From positions 4,719,501 to 4,783,500 of the forward strand of contig NZ_JAUSZN010000001.1 in the NCBI RefSeq assembly GCF_030817595.1: a DNA stretch of 64,000 nt. Direction: 5' to 3'. The notes under the pieces are model-generated. The model ran no database searches. It was not told where the DNA came from and saw only the letters and a list, made by a program, of their open reading frames with translations. The stretch is from Neobacillus niacini. Lineage in GTDB: Bacteria; Bacillota; Bacilli; Bacillales; Cytobacillaceae. This document shows positions 1-8,310 of the stretch, piece by piece; position 1 is the first letter of the stretch; each line of letters opens with the position of its first letter. Made by a program: the position numbers and the translations under genes.

Positions 1-30
1 GGTATTACACCTTGTTTTTATTTGTAAGAA

Positions 31-275
31 CTTGTATTTTGCTAGTTTCTATTGTCAGTTTTGAAGATAATACCTAAGAATTAACACTATTATACGACAA
101 TAAATTCTCTTGAAAAGCGACAAAAATCCGTTTGCTAAAAGGGCTTATGCGTAATTTAAATAATCGATTAAATAGTTGAATTGGTTTCAATCAATCATTT
201 GATTAGAATAGCTTTAAATACTGCAACGCCTAAGTTTAATCCTCTTTTTAGGAAGGATTTCGTCGAGAAGAGGAT
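31..275. repeat. R1 dispersed intergenic repeat, copy 1 (diverged)
   Basis: The segment opens with a block reading CTAGTTTCTATTGTCAGTTT, followed by TTATACGACAA, two degenerate palindromes (around 159-172 and 188-207) and a closing GTCGAGAAGA. The same blocks in the same order recur near 18.7, 26.8 and 47.8 kb. It contains no convincing gene; the minus-strand frame through it lacks a ribosome-binding site. Confidence 0.6.
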
Positions 276-396
276 CTAGTAAAAATGGAGGCTTAATATA
301 TAAATACCCGTCACTATTTAACCTTGGATTTCTCTTTTTTTTGTTTGGAGTTTTCAACAGTATGATGAAAAATAAGAGAGATAAAAGAAGGACTAT

Positions 397-674
397 GGGG
401 ACGGTTCTGATAGCTTTTGTAATTGATGGCATGAGAAAATAGAGATGGACACCTACATAGTAAGTGACACCAATGTGTTTAAATGAAACTAGAATACAGA
501 TAAATATGGTTACATAATAGTGAGAAGTAATTTTATTATACCTCTTTGAGGTTCGCAGAAAATAAGTTTATTAGCCATGGTAGCAGCCATCACAAAATAT
601 GGTCGGTAATGATTACTGAACTATTTTAAGATTTGGAGAGATACCTAACCATAATTAACCATGAGAACCGTCCC
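397..674. repeat. Pair of inverted REP-type ends (GGGGACGGTTCT / AGAACCGTCCC)
   Basis: GGGGACGGTTCT at 397-408 is answered by its reverse complement AGAACCGTCCC at 664-674, enclosing about 255 bp of non-coding DNA. The same core recurs near 17.2, 30.8, 53.2 and 60.0 kb. Such palindromes resemble REP sequences moved by IS200-like REP-associated tyrosine transposases (RAYT); no RAYT gene lies in this window. The rest of 433-854 holds nothing I recognise apart from a hairpin. Confidence 0.55.
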
Positions 675-691
675 TGCGGCATACACAATAA

Positions 692-735
692 AAGGGCCAT
701 TCCTGCTCATTTTCGTAGCGGGAATGGCTCTTCTA
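692..735. terminator. Strong hairpin, terminator-like
   Basis: AAGGGCCATTCC pairs with GGAATGGCTCTT around a 16-base loop, followed by TCTATTGT. No gene on the plus strand lies directly upstream. It may end minus-strand transcription of the LysM gene whose stop is at 855. Confidence 0.5.
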
Positions 736-854
736 TTGTAAGTTCTATTAAAAGGAACAATCATTTATGGATGGGCTCATCTGTCTTTTTTCTGCTTTTG
801 ATAAACCTTTGCCGGCCGTTCAAAAGACCTGAATAAGATTCGTTCGCATGATTC

Positions 855-2381
855 CTAATGAATAGAAAGGAGGATCATTTTCTGACCTCTTTTTGCTTCG
901 AGAGTTAGGGTTACTTTTTCTCCTTGATGGACGAATAGTTCGCTTATCATGTTGCCTGCTGCCTTTGCGGTGTACAAGCTGCCGTTCGACGTGATAAATC
1001 GGAAGGTTCCATTCAGTTCGACACCTCCAATGTTAGCTGTCACCATTATTTGATTTGCAGTAGATACTGTTGTAGCAGGGACTTTGATTTTTTGTCCAAT
1101 TTTTAGCCGGGTTGGGTCCAAGGCTGGATTGAGTGCTTGTATGGTTGAGGCAGGGACCCCTAAGGCTTTGCCGATTTTTGTAAAGGTATCACCGCTTTTA
1201 ATCACATACACAGATGAATCAACTGTTGAGCTGTTGTTGTTACTAGACTCATTTGGTGCAGGTGCAGGAGCGGGCTGTTTTTTCGTTAAAAAGGTTTCAC
1301 TCACAGTTGCAGCAGGGACTTTGATTTTTTGTCCAATTTTTAGCCGGGTTGGATTCAAGTCTGGATTGAGTGCTTGTATGGTTGAGGCAGGGGCCCCTAA
1401 GGCTTTGCCGATTTTTGTAAAGGTATCACCGCTTTTAATCACATACACAGATGAATCAACTGTTGAGCTGCTGTTGTTACTAGACTCATTTGGTGCAGGA
1501 GCTGCCTGTTTTTTCGTTAAAAAGGTTTCACTCACATACGCTGTTTTGCCATGGAATTGAATCTTGGCCCACCCGTTTGAACTAGAGGTTACAGTTACAA
1601 GATCATCTAATTTTAACGAACCTAGGACAGCGCTACTGGTAGTAGCAGCTGCACGAACTCTTAAAGTTGATGCCGTTACATACATGGTTTTCGTTTGAGC
1701 TTCGACTGTAGATGTGCCTGCTTGTGCAGGTGCTTTTGTGAGGTAGTCAGCGCTGACGAAACAAACCCGCCCTTTTATCAGAATGCCAGCCCAACCATCT
1801 TCGATAAATGCAACCTTCACGATATTTCCTTTTTTATAGGTTCCAATTATACTGCTTTCCGTGCTTGGCTGTGTGCGGATATTTAGTGTGGTAGCGGTCA
1901 CCGTTCTATCATCTACTTTTGGTAAAAGAATTTTTTTGCCGTCAATGGAAGTCAGTCCATTGGCCTCTAATATTTCTTGGGCTGTGACACCATGCTGCAT
2001 CGCGATGGTTTCAATTTTTTCGCCGCTTTTTACCTGATAGGTGTATTCTTGAATATGAATGGCTGCATTTGCCGTGCTGGTGTACAAGCCAAGGACAACG
2101 GTAAAAATGCCGGTCAATACCAGTTTTTTTACAACATTTTTTTGAATCCATTCGTGAACCTGTGATACATATGTATTCCAATTAGTGCGGATATCCTTTA
2201 AAAACCCTTGGACGTCTAGTACATTTCGAATATCAAAATGGATACTCTTATAATATTCACGTTTTTCCATCCTTGTGGTGAAAACAGGTACAGATTTTGC
2301 TTGCTTGCCTTTTCCGTAGGTTTCTTTCCTGCTAAGTGTCCATTCACCATTTACAACTAATTGTGTAGTCAAAATAACCAA
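855..2381 (-). CDS. LysM/SH3b membrane-anchored cell-wall protein
   Basis: Predicted surface protein that binds peptidoglycan. About 85 cytoplasmic residues precede one membrane segment (about 86-107, rich in L/V/G and ending in TANAA). Then come a LysM domain (112-155), two bacterial SH3 domains (158-215 and 232-290), and two further LysM domains (312-356 and 391-435), with a C-terminal domain of about 65 residues that I do not recognise. The two distal LysM blocks plus linkers (VSETFLTKKQ, then a PAPNESSNN stretch) are a recent in-gene duplication. There is no catalytic domain, so its role may be structural, germination-related or regulatory. The start is uncertain: TTG at 2381 sits almost on top of the AGGGGA, so TTG at 2372 is spaced better. 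It is monocistronic. Confidence 0.8.
   Translation of the reverse strand: MVILTTQLVVNGEWTLSRKETYGKGKQAKSVPVFTTRMEKREYYKSIHFDIRNVLDVQGFLKDIRTNWNTYVSQVHEWIQKNVVKKLVLTGIFTVVLGLYTSTANAAIHIQEYTYQVKSGEKIETIAMQHGVTAQEILEANGLTSIDGKKILLPKVDDRTVTATTLNIRTQPSTESSIIGTYKKGNIVKVAFIEDGWAGILIKGRVCFVSADYLTKAPAQAGTSTVEAQTKTMYVTASTLRVRAAATTSSAVLGSLKLDDLVTVTSSSNGWAKIQFHGKTAYVSETFLTKKQAAPAPNESSNNSSSTVDSSVYVIKSGDTFTKIGKALGAPASTIQALNPDLNPTRLKIGQKIKVPAATVSETFLTKKQPAPAPAPNESSNNNSSTVDSSVYVIKSGDTFTKIGKALGVPASTIQALNPALDPTRLKIGQKIKVPATTVSTANQIMVTANIGGVELNGTFRFITSNGSLYTAKAAGNMISELFVHQGEKVTLTLEAKRGQKMILLSIH
1065..1535 (-). repeat. Tandem duplication of a LysM unit inside the gene
   Basis: Bases 1305-1535 and 1065-1304 encode near-identical units of about 77-80 residues (linker plus LysM). 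They differ by a few substitutions and a small PA-repeat length change in the linker. Such near-identity points to recent unequal recombination. Confidence 0.85.
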
Positions 2382-2525
2382 TTCCCCTATTCTCTCTCTA
2401 AATTAACTCTTACTCTGTAATATTCGTAATACTTCACCATTTTCTGTCCTGAAATTGTCATAATTAGTCGGAAATTGATTATGTTGGACAAAATACCATC
2501 TATATGTCCCGTTTTGCCCACTCGG

Positions 2526-2570
2526 CCATACGACAATTGGAATACATTGGTTTAATACATTGTCGTATGG
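2526..2570. other. 12-bp inverted repeat upstream of the LysM gene
   Basis: CCATACGACAAT (2526-2537) is matched exactly by ATTGTCGTATGG (2559-2570), with a 21-base spacer. It lies about 150 bp upstream of the LysM gene start and could be a regulatory site or a hairpin. Nothing else is evident in 2382-2630. Confidence 0.45.
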
Positions 2571-2632
2571 AGGGATGGATAAAATGAAAAAACGCCAATG
2601 GTTTTAGAACGCTATTTTGGGTACAGCTATTT

Positions 2633-2785
2633 TAATAGCTGTGCCTGTCACTCCCCGGTTTTGTCGAAGATTGATAGGTTGTTAGGCAGCTAAACAATGA
2701 TAGAATGGAGTTGCAGCTGAATATTGTTGGGGTGGTTGGTTTTTGCTCTTCTTTCCGTTTAGGGAAGGAGATGATACCAGTCACG
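2633..2785. repeat. R2 dispersed repeat, copy 1
   Basis: It begins with GTGCCTGTCACTCCCCGG, then TTTTGTCGAAGATTGATAGG, a GATAGAATGGAGTT block, TGAATATTGTTGGGGTGG and a closing hairpin CTTTCC-GTTTA-GGGAAG. The same series occurs at 41.76 and 47.64 kb. In this copy the region after GGGAAGGAG encodes only 18 codons, so the small basic ORF seen at 41.9 kb is missing. Confidence 0.7.
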
Positions 2786-2828
2786 GATAAGGTATACAGT
2801 TGGGAAGATATCATCTATTTGAGATAAT

Positions 2829-2863
2829 AAAGGACCTCATATCCACTGGATTATGAGGTCCTT
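2829..2863 (-). terminator. Terminator hairpin downstream of the APH-like gene
   Basis: AAGGACCTCATA pairs with TATGAGGTCCTT across a short loop. It lies about 65 bp past the stop of the minus-strand gene that ends at 2929, with a T-containing tail on that strand. Confidence 0.65.
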
Positions 2864-2928
2864 ACTAAGCATAATGTTCTTCAACTAAAGCACCCCGGTA
2901 GTTCAACAAGAATATCTATGTTTACCTT

Positions 2929-3921
2929 TTAATTAAAGACTTTTTGAATTTCTGACCGAAAGCTCTCAGTTCTTGTACAGGCATCAAGGTTCAACTTTAG
3001 AAATTCGAGTGTTACTTCTTCTGATTTTACAAGACCTTCAAAACGTAAGTTCTTAATCCATTCCCAAATATCTTCAAGTTTCCTCTTTAAGAAATAAAAT
3101 TCAAAGGCATCGAAATCTGGAGACTCATACTTCATATATTTCCTGTATTCATTTAAGAATTGTCCAGCATATTGCTCTGTAATGATTAAAATCAGGTCTT
3201 GTTCTTGTGGAGCAAGTTTTAGACAGTCCCAGTCAATAAGCATAAGGTATTTCCCTTGCATAACATTCCAATTATGAGCATCTGCGTGGGACAAAACAAA
3301 CTGATATGGTTTGCTTTTCAAAGTATTTGATAAATACCTCATCCTGTTAATCTTTTCTAATAAAGTGCCTGTATAAGGCTTCACAATTTCTAAAACGATA
3401 TCATCTGTATTATCCAAATAGTTTTTAATAAAAGAAGATAAGTATTCGCAGAAATCTATGTCAAAACTTTCGTTTACTTGTTGCTGTTTTAATTCATTAG
3501 GGATGTTTGATGTGTTCTTATGAAGTATTCCAAGAATCTTAGCCAGTTCATTTACCTGATTTTGACTTAGCTGTTTGTCTGCAATTGTAGTTCCCTCAAT
3601 ATATTCTGAAAGCAAATACACGTACTGTTCGTCTTCGCATTTATTACTTTTCATATTCGTAAAGATTGGATTGACGAGATTGTTTTTTAAATCAGTATGG
3701 TTATACAACCACTTTACTAAGGGAGTATATCTATCAATTGCATCAATCCACGGAACAATGGAAGGCTTTCTTTTGTTATATACTTTTAAAAAATACTTTT
3801 CACATTTATCTTCCACGAAAAATGCTAAAGCCGACCAGCCGCCTGGACGTTGTTCTATTGAAGTTGCTTGAATTCCATAGTTATCATTCAATATAGCAGT
3901 AATCCGATTATTAATCTCCAT
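2929..3921 (-). CDS. Aminoglycoside phosphotransferase (APH)-family kinase
   Basis: A 330-residue protein-kinase-fold small-molecule phosphotransferase. The catalytic loop HADAHNWNV and the metal-binding LIDWD are both present (about 210-232), and the N-terminal FLKVYN carries a likely ATP-binding lysine. Overall layout, including the LAPQEQDLILI stretch after the DWD, resembles the spectinomycin kinase APH(9) group more than APH(3'). Whether it acts on spectinomycin or on an unrelated alcohol is not shown by the sequence. It is a single gene with its own terminator, and its start ATG faces a 170-bp spacer before the next gene. Confidence 0.75.
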   Translation of the reverse strand: MEINNRITAILNDNYGIQATSIEQRPGGWSALAFFVEDKCEKYFLKVYNKRKPSIVPWIDAIDRYTPLVKWLYNHTDLKNNLVNPIFTNMKSNKCEDEQYVYLLSEYIEGTTIADKQLSQNQVNELAKILGILHKNTSNIPNELKQQQVNESFDIDFCEYLSSFIKNYLDNTDDIVLEIVKPYTGTLLEKINRMRYLSNTLKSKPYQFVLSHADAHNWNVMQGKYLMLIDWDCLKLAPQEQDLILIITEQYAGQFLNEYRKYMKYESPDFDAFEFYFLKRKLEDIWEWIKNLRFEGLVKSEEVTLEFLKLNLDACTRTESFRSEIQKVFN

Positions 3922-4089
3922 CAGTTCGCCTTTCTCTTAATAAATTTTTATCACAAGGATAATATTCTCTTGATTAGGGATTGAAGATTCCTAATTAAAT
4001 AGTGAAACAGATTTCGATTTCTCCTTCTTGTAATAGTAGTCAAGAAGCTTGTCTTAAAAGGCAGTTACAGATGCAATTGAAATTTCTGA

Positions 4090-4617
4090 TTAAGTCGCTA
4101 AATTATAAATAAAACTAGAAGAATTCAAGATATCTTCTATTATTTCAGCTGGTTTTTTATAAGAGGTGTTGTAAAGATGTTTTGAATTTGCTGGTTCTCT
4201 TTCAAGTTTATTTAGCAAAAATAAGGAGCGATCAATTAAAAATGGATCTCCGCGCCTATTCAAACGTTCTATTAAAATGTTCTCCTCTGCGAGTAAGACC
4301 ACGTACTTAATCTTCAGATTCAGGTAAGCAAAATGCTTACAGAACCACTCCAATTCATCTTCGACAACCGTATCGATAATCACATTAAAGTTATGTTGAA
4401 GCAGATTTTGAGTTAACGAAAGTATGTTTTTCCACATAATCATAAGCATTTCATCCCAAGGAGGTTCAGAGTCTTTATCATATATGGATAAGAAATCATC
4501 CCCTTTAATTAGAGCGCTCTTTTTCACATTTCGTAACAATTCCTTTGTAAGAGTAGATTTACCTACCCCGCATGGTCCAGATATTAGGTATATTGTTTTT
4601 TCTTGGTTTTTATCCAT
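4090..4617 (-). CDS. Small P-loop kinase (AAA/zeta-toxin-like NTPase)
   Basis: A 175-residue nucleoside-triphosphate-binding protein with a Walker A motif GPCGVGKST near the N-terminus (about 14-22), then KGDDF, DTVVEDEL and a late RLNRRGDP segment that looks like an arginine-rich lid. Length and layout fit small kinases of the gluconate-kinase, chloramphenicol-phosphotransferase or zeta-toxin group; the substrate cannot be read from the sequence. It starts 20 bp after the LacI-type regulator gene on the same strand, so the two are probably cotranscribed. There is no antitoxin-like partner next to it, which argues against a zeta-toxin role. Confidence 0.7.
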   Translation of the reverse strand: MDKNQEKTIYLISGPCGVGKSTLTKELLRNVKKSALIKGDDFLSIYDKDSEPPWDEMLMIMWKNILSLTQNLLQHNFNVIIDTVVEDELEWFCKHFAYLNLKIKYVVLLAEENILIERLNRRGDPFLIDRSLFLLNKLEREPANSKHLYNTSYKKPAEIIEDILNSSSFIYNLAT

Positions 4618-4637
4618 CTTTACGTTACTCCCGACCT

Positions 4638-5657
4638 TTAGCTTTTTCTTTCTGAAGTAGACTCTCTAATAATTAACTTGGTTGGAAGTAAAATCTCCTG
4701 AATCGGTTCCCCTCTGTTTTCCATTCGCCAACAAAGCTGTTCTACGGCTTTTTTTGCGAAATAATTCAAATCAATATCCATGGTTGTAATCCTTGGAGTA
4801 GAGATTTGTGATAATTGTCCGTTATCAAAACTACAGACAGATACTTCATCGGGTATATGGATGCCTCTTTGCTGCAGGACGGATGTTACGAGGAAACCAA
4901 GACCATCATTTACACAAAACCACGCAGAAGGCTGGCTTTGAAGGTTATCCATATGCTGTTTAATATGATTTTGATTTTCCTGTGCATTTGTTACTATAAA
5001 GTGTTCATTCGGTTTTATCCCATACTTTCTTAAAGCAAGTGAGTAACCTTCTAATCTTTCTTGATAGCTTGGGGATTTGTCAACATTTCCTACAAAGGCA
5101 ATATCACGATGTCCTAATTGAATTAAATGTTCTACCGCCCTAAAAGCCCCAAAACGATTATTCGTCAGAATTGAATCAGCCTCTAAATGCGGTTCATGGT
5201 GATCAATTAAAACAGTTGGGATATCTGTATCAATAATTTTTTTAATATAGTCGGTACTTATATGAGATAGAATTAATATTCCATCAATTTCATGATTGGT
5301 TAATAAGGAAGGAAGTGTTAAATTCACCTTCGTTCCATTATCAATGGATTCAATAAATAGGTTCATGCCACGAGCTCTTAATTCCTTTTCAATACCTAAA
5401 TAAATTTCTCCAAAAAAGCTTTTAAGTGAAAAAGCAAATTCAGAAGCGATTAAGGCTATATTCCTGGTACCTTTTTTATCAGGTTGTTTTTGATTTCTAC
5501 TATTTGAATAATCGTAACCTAATTCAACCGCTGTTTTCTGGACAAGCAGCCTTGTCTCTTCACTAACCCCAGGCTTTCCAGATAATGCTTGAGAAACGGA
5601 GTTTTTTGAGATATTCAGCCGATCGGCGATGTCTTGCATTGTCACTTTTCTATTCAT
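4638..5657 (-). CDS. LacI-family transcriptional regulator
   Basis: A 339-residue repressor. The N-terminal helix-turn-helix (about 5-25: MQDIADRLNISKNSVSQALS) and the hinge leading to GYDYS are typical, followed by a periplasmic-binding-protein-like sugar-sensing domain (about 70-335). It is divergent from the sugar ABC transporter operon beginning at 6107 and most likely controls it through a palindrome in the shared spacer. Its position matches the LacI gene (lmo0858) heading the equivalent Listeria locus. The inducer is likely a short mannoside or one of its breakdown products; that is inference. Confidence 0.88.
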   Translation of the reverse strand: MNRKVTMQDIADRLNISKNSVSQALSGKPGVSEETRLLVQKTAVELGYDYSNSRNQKQPDKKGTRNIALIASEFAFSLKSFFGEIYLGIEKELRARGMNLFIESIDNGTKVNLTLPSLLTNHEIDGILILSHISTDYIKKIIDTDIPTVLIDHHEPHLEADSILTNNRFGAFRAVEHLIQLGHRDIAFVGNVDKSPSYQERLEGYSLALRKYGIKPNEHFIVTNAQENQNHIKQHMDNLQSQPSAWFCVNDGLGFLVTSVLQQRGIHIPDEVSVCSFDNGQLSQISTPRITTMDIDLNYFAKKAVEQLCWRMENRGEPIQEILLPTKLIIRESTSERKS

Positions 5658-5730
5658 ATAAAACTCTTCTCCTTTAATGATGTCCTTATATTTAAAGTGA
5701 TTTGATTTATAAAATTTTCTTGTAATTACA

Positions 5731-5744
5731 TTGTAACGTTACAA
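5731..5744. promoter_or_regulatory. LacI-type operator candidate
   Basis: TTGTAACGTTACAA is a perfect 14-bp palindrome with the central CG typical of LacI-family operators. It lies in the divergent spacer, 74 bp upstream of the regulator start. Confidence 0.65.
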
Positions 5745-5813
5745 AAGGTAAATTACAATAGTGACCATATTTGTAATTCTGATTAAAAATATATATTTTT
5801 ATGAATATAATGT

Positions 5814-5842
5814 TTGACATCCCGGTTGTTAGGTGCAATAAT
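5814..5842 (+). promoter_or_regulatory. Sigma-A promoter candidate for the sugar operon
   Basis: TTGACA (5814-5819), a 17-bp spacer and AATAAT (5837-5842) form a near-consensus promoter. It would give a 5' leader of about 260 bases. A weaker promoter with TATTAT at 5967-5972 would place the start just ahead of the cre box. Confidence 0.5.
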
Positions 5843-5990
5843 TGTCGTTGTAAGGCAGTTATTAGAATTACAAAACAATTATTTAAGGTTGCGTAATGGT
5901 AGTTGTCATGGGTAGGGATAAAGGAAATACAATATATACCGTGATTTTAAGACAATAGACTAGTCCTATTATATTTTTTTTAAATGACAA

Positions 5991-6005
5991 TGACAACGTT
6001 TCCAT
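5991..6005 (-). promoter_or_regulatory. cre box (CcpA site)
   Basis: On the minus strand it reads ATGGAAACGTTGTCA, an exact match to the consensus WTGNAANCGNWNNCA. Sitting between the promoter and the first gene, it would act as a roadblock or repressor site, giving carbon catabolite repression of the locus. Confidence 0.65.
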
Positions 6006-6106
6006 ATGGTGGCTTGAAAGGGTCATTAAATTTTCAAACGATTTATGGTATTTGCATTTTAATTATGAAGTTAGGTAAAAATAATTAGAAATTGGAGGAA
6101 TTTGAG

Positions 6107-7432
6107 ATGAAAATGAAAAAAGTAGCATCAATCGTATTCGCAGCTTCTCTGACTGTCGCTGGACTAGCTGCTTGCTCTACTGGTAATAAGGAACAAAGCG
6201 GCGGCGCAGATAAAAATGGCGTAACAACGATTGAATTCTGGGCGGCTCCAAACCCGACACAGCAAGTGTATTGGAAGGAAGTAGCAGAGGAGTTCACGAA
6301 GGAAAATCCAAAAATTAAAGTGAATGTCAGCCCGATGAAGGAAAGCCCAACTTCTGAAGCAAGTATTCAATCAGCGATAGCGGGTGGAAGTGCACCTACT
6401 ATTTCAGAAAATATTAACCGTGGATTTGCTGCTCAATTATCTGAGAGTAAAGCCCTTGTACCATTAGATGAGCTAGAGGGATGGGACGAGGTAAAAGAAA
6501 GCCGTAATATGGCTGAAACCATGAAGGGTTGGGAATTTGCTGACGGTCACCAGTATGTATTGCCAATTTACTCAAATGCCATGCTATTTGGCTGGAGATT
6601 AGACATTTTAAAAGAGCTTGGCTATAACGAACCGCCGAAAACGTATAGTGAAATGTTAGATGTAGCAGAAAAATTAAAAGCGAAATATCCTGATAAATAT
6701 TTATGGGCAAAGGCAGACCTTGCTGACCCAACAGCCTGGAAAAGATGGTTTGACTTCTTCATGCTGTATGATGCAGCATCCAACGGTAACAAGTTTGTTG
6801 AAGGTACTAAATTCACAGGTGAGCAAAAGGCCGGCGAACAAGTACTTGGCCTAATGGATGATTTACGTAAAGCGGATGCGTTGTTAACAAGACAGTCAAA
6901 AGATCCATTTGAAAGTGGTTTAGGGATTTTCGTGGATGTTGGTCCTTGGACCATTCCATACTGGGCAGAGAAATTCCCGGAATTAAAGTTTAATGAAACA
7001 TTTACATTAGCAGCGCCGCCAGTACCAGACGGCGTGGATACAGAAAATGTTAAAACGTTTGCTGATACAAAAGGTTTAGTGATTTATGCTTCTGCAACAA
7101 AAGAGCAACAAAAAGCAGCAATGACCTTCATTAACTGGGTTTATTCTACTCCTGATAATGATTTGAAATGGCTTGAAAAGACAAGCTTACCACCAGCTCG
7201 TGATGATTTAACAACAAATGATACATTTAAAGCGTTCTTTGATAAAAATCCAGCATTACAACCATATGCAGCTGCCGTTCCTAATGGTATCCCGCCAATG
7301 GATAACTCAAAATACAATGATATTCAGACATTTATTGGTCAACATGCTTTCAATCCAGTGGTAAAAGGTGAAAAGGATCCAAAAACTGGATGGAAGGACA
7401 TGCAAAAGGCAATTAAGGAGGCTCTTAAATAA
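6107..7432 (+). CDS. Sugar ABC transporter substrate-binding lipoprotein
   Basis: Extracellular solute receptor of the carbohydrate uptake 1 (CUT1) type. The signal peptide MKMKKVASIVFAASLTVAG ends in the lipobox LAAC, so the cysteine at about residue 24 should be lipidated. The mature part is a family 1 binding protein of about 420 residues. The start is ATG 6107, with GGAGG at 6094-6098; an upstream TTG at 6092 overlaps this site and is unlikely. The stop overlaps the ATG of the next gene by one base (TAATG), so translation is coupled. Together with the two permeases it imports the oligosaccharide used by the downstream enzymes. No ATPase is encoded here, so a shared MsmX-type ATPase elsewhere is expected. 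Confidence 0.9.
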   Translation: MKMKKVASIVFAASLTVAGLAACSTGNKEQSGGADKNGVTTIEFWAAPNPTQQVYWKEVAEEFTKENPKIKVNVSPMKESPTSEASIQSAIAGGSAPTISENINRGFAAQLSESKALVPLDELEGWDEVKESRNMAETMKGWEFADGHQYVLPIYSNAMLFGWRLDILKELGYNEPPKTYSEMLDVAEKLKAKYPDKYLWAKADLADPTAWKRWFDFFMLYDAASNGNKFVEGTKFTGEQKAGEQVLGLMDDLRKADALLTRQSKDPFESGLGIFVDVGPWTIPYWAEKFPELKFNETFTLAAPPVPDGVDTENVKTFADTKGLVIYASATKEQQKAAMTFINWVYSTPDNDLKWLEKTSLPPARDDLTTNDTFKAFFDKNPALQPYAAAVPNGIPPMDNSKYNDIQTFIGQHAFNPVVKGEKDPKTGWKDMQKAIKEALK

Positions 7433-8310
7433 TGAGCACAAAGCACGGAAGGATGGGCTGGCTATTTGCCAGTCCTTATCTTATATATGCATTAGTCTTC
7501 TTTTTGATCCCACTTGTGTGGTCACTATTCTTATCGTTTACGGATTGGAATTTAATTTCACCAACCTTTACATTCGTTGGACTTGAGAACTATATGGAGG
7601 CTTTTCGAAGTCCTGGTGTTCAGAGTGCATTTTTCGTTACTTTTAAATTTCTGGCAGTATTTGTACCTTTAGTGGTTGCGTCATCGATTATTGTTGCTTT
7701 AATCGTTCAGGGATTACCAAAATTTAAAGGGCTATTTTTAATCGGCTTTTTCCTCCCTTATTTAGCATCAGGAGTTGTATCATCCTTTATCGTAAAAGGG
7801 ATTTTATCTTACAACAGTCCGGTGAATGAATTCTTGCGGAACTCATTGGGCTTAGATATTAATTGGCTTGGAAGTCCTTTTGCAGCACTCTTTGTGGTTG
7901 CAATGATTATCGCCTGGAAATTCACTGGGTATTATGCGCTGATTTTAACATCAGGTTTTGAAAGTATTGGTACCGAAATTTACGAAGCAGCCATGATTGA
8001 TGGGGTAACTCCGTGGCAGCGTTTTTGGAAAATTACCTTTCCGCTGCTGTACCCTGCGTTATTTACAGTATTAATTTTATCAATTGGTGTTACGTTTGGT
8101 ATCTTCACAGAAGTTTACCAATTAACAGGTGGAGGACCAAATTTTGCAACGAATACATGGCAAATGGAGATCTTTACAAGAGCATTCTCAAATCTTCAAG
8201 CAGGTTATGCTTCTGCCATTGCAATTATTGCTTCCGTTGTAACGTTTATTTCGGTTTTTATCATTCGAAAACTCTTAGAAATGTGGGGGAAACGAAATGG
8301 GTGGAGCTAA
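7432..8310 (+). CDS. Sugar ABC transporter permease (MalF type)
   Basis: A 292-residue inner-membrane permease with six predicted membrane helices. The EAA loop (YEAAMIDGVTPWQRFWKITFP, about 184-204) is the contact site for the ATPase. It starts on the base where the receptor gene ends and overlaps the following permease by 14 bp, which indicates tight translational coupling. It corresponds to lmo0860 in the Listeria locus. Confidence 0.9.
   Translation: MSTKHGRMGWLFASPYLIYALVFFLIPLVWSLFLSFTDWNLISPTFTFVGLENYMEAFRSPGVQSAFFVTFKFLAVFVPLVVASSIIVALIVQGLPKFKGLFLIGFFLPYLASGVVSSFIVKGILSYNSPVNEFLRNSLGLDINWLGSPFAALFVVAMIIAWKFTGYYALILTSGFESIGTEIYEAAMIDGVTPWQRFWKITFPLLYPALFTVLILSIGVTFGIFTEVYQLTGGGPNFATNTWQMEIFTRAFSNLQAGYASAIAIIASVVTFISVFIIRKLLEMWGKRNGWS

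Noticed and set aside
214..432. Minus-strand 72-codon frame with a hydrophobic stretch
   Set aside because: No ribosome-binding site, its start lies in a REP palindrome and its body in an R1 repeat; likely chance.
633..836. Plus-strand 67-codon frame
   Set aside because: It crosses a REP half site and a terminator hairpin and resembles no protein.
4090..4617. Zeta-type toxin of a toxin-antitoxin pair
   Set aside because: No small antitoxin gene is adjacent and the protein is short for a zeta toxin; a metabolic kinase is as likely.
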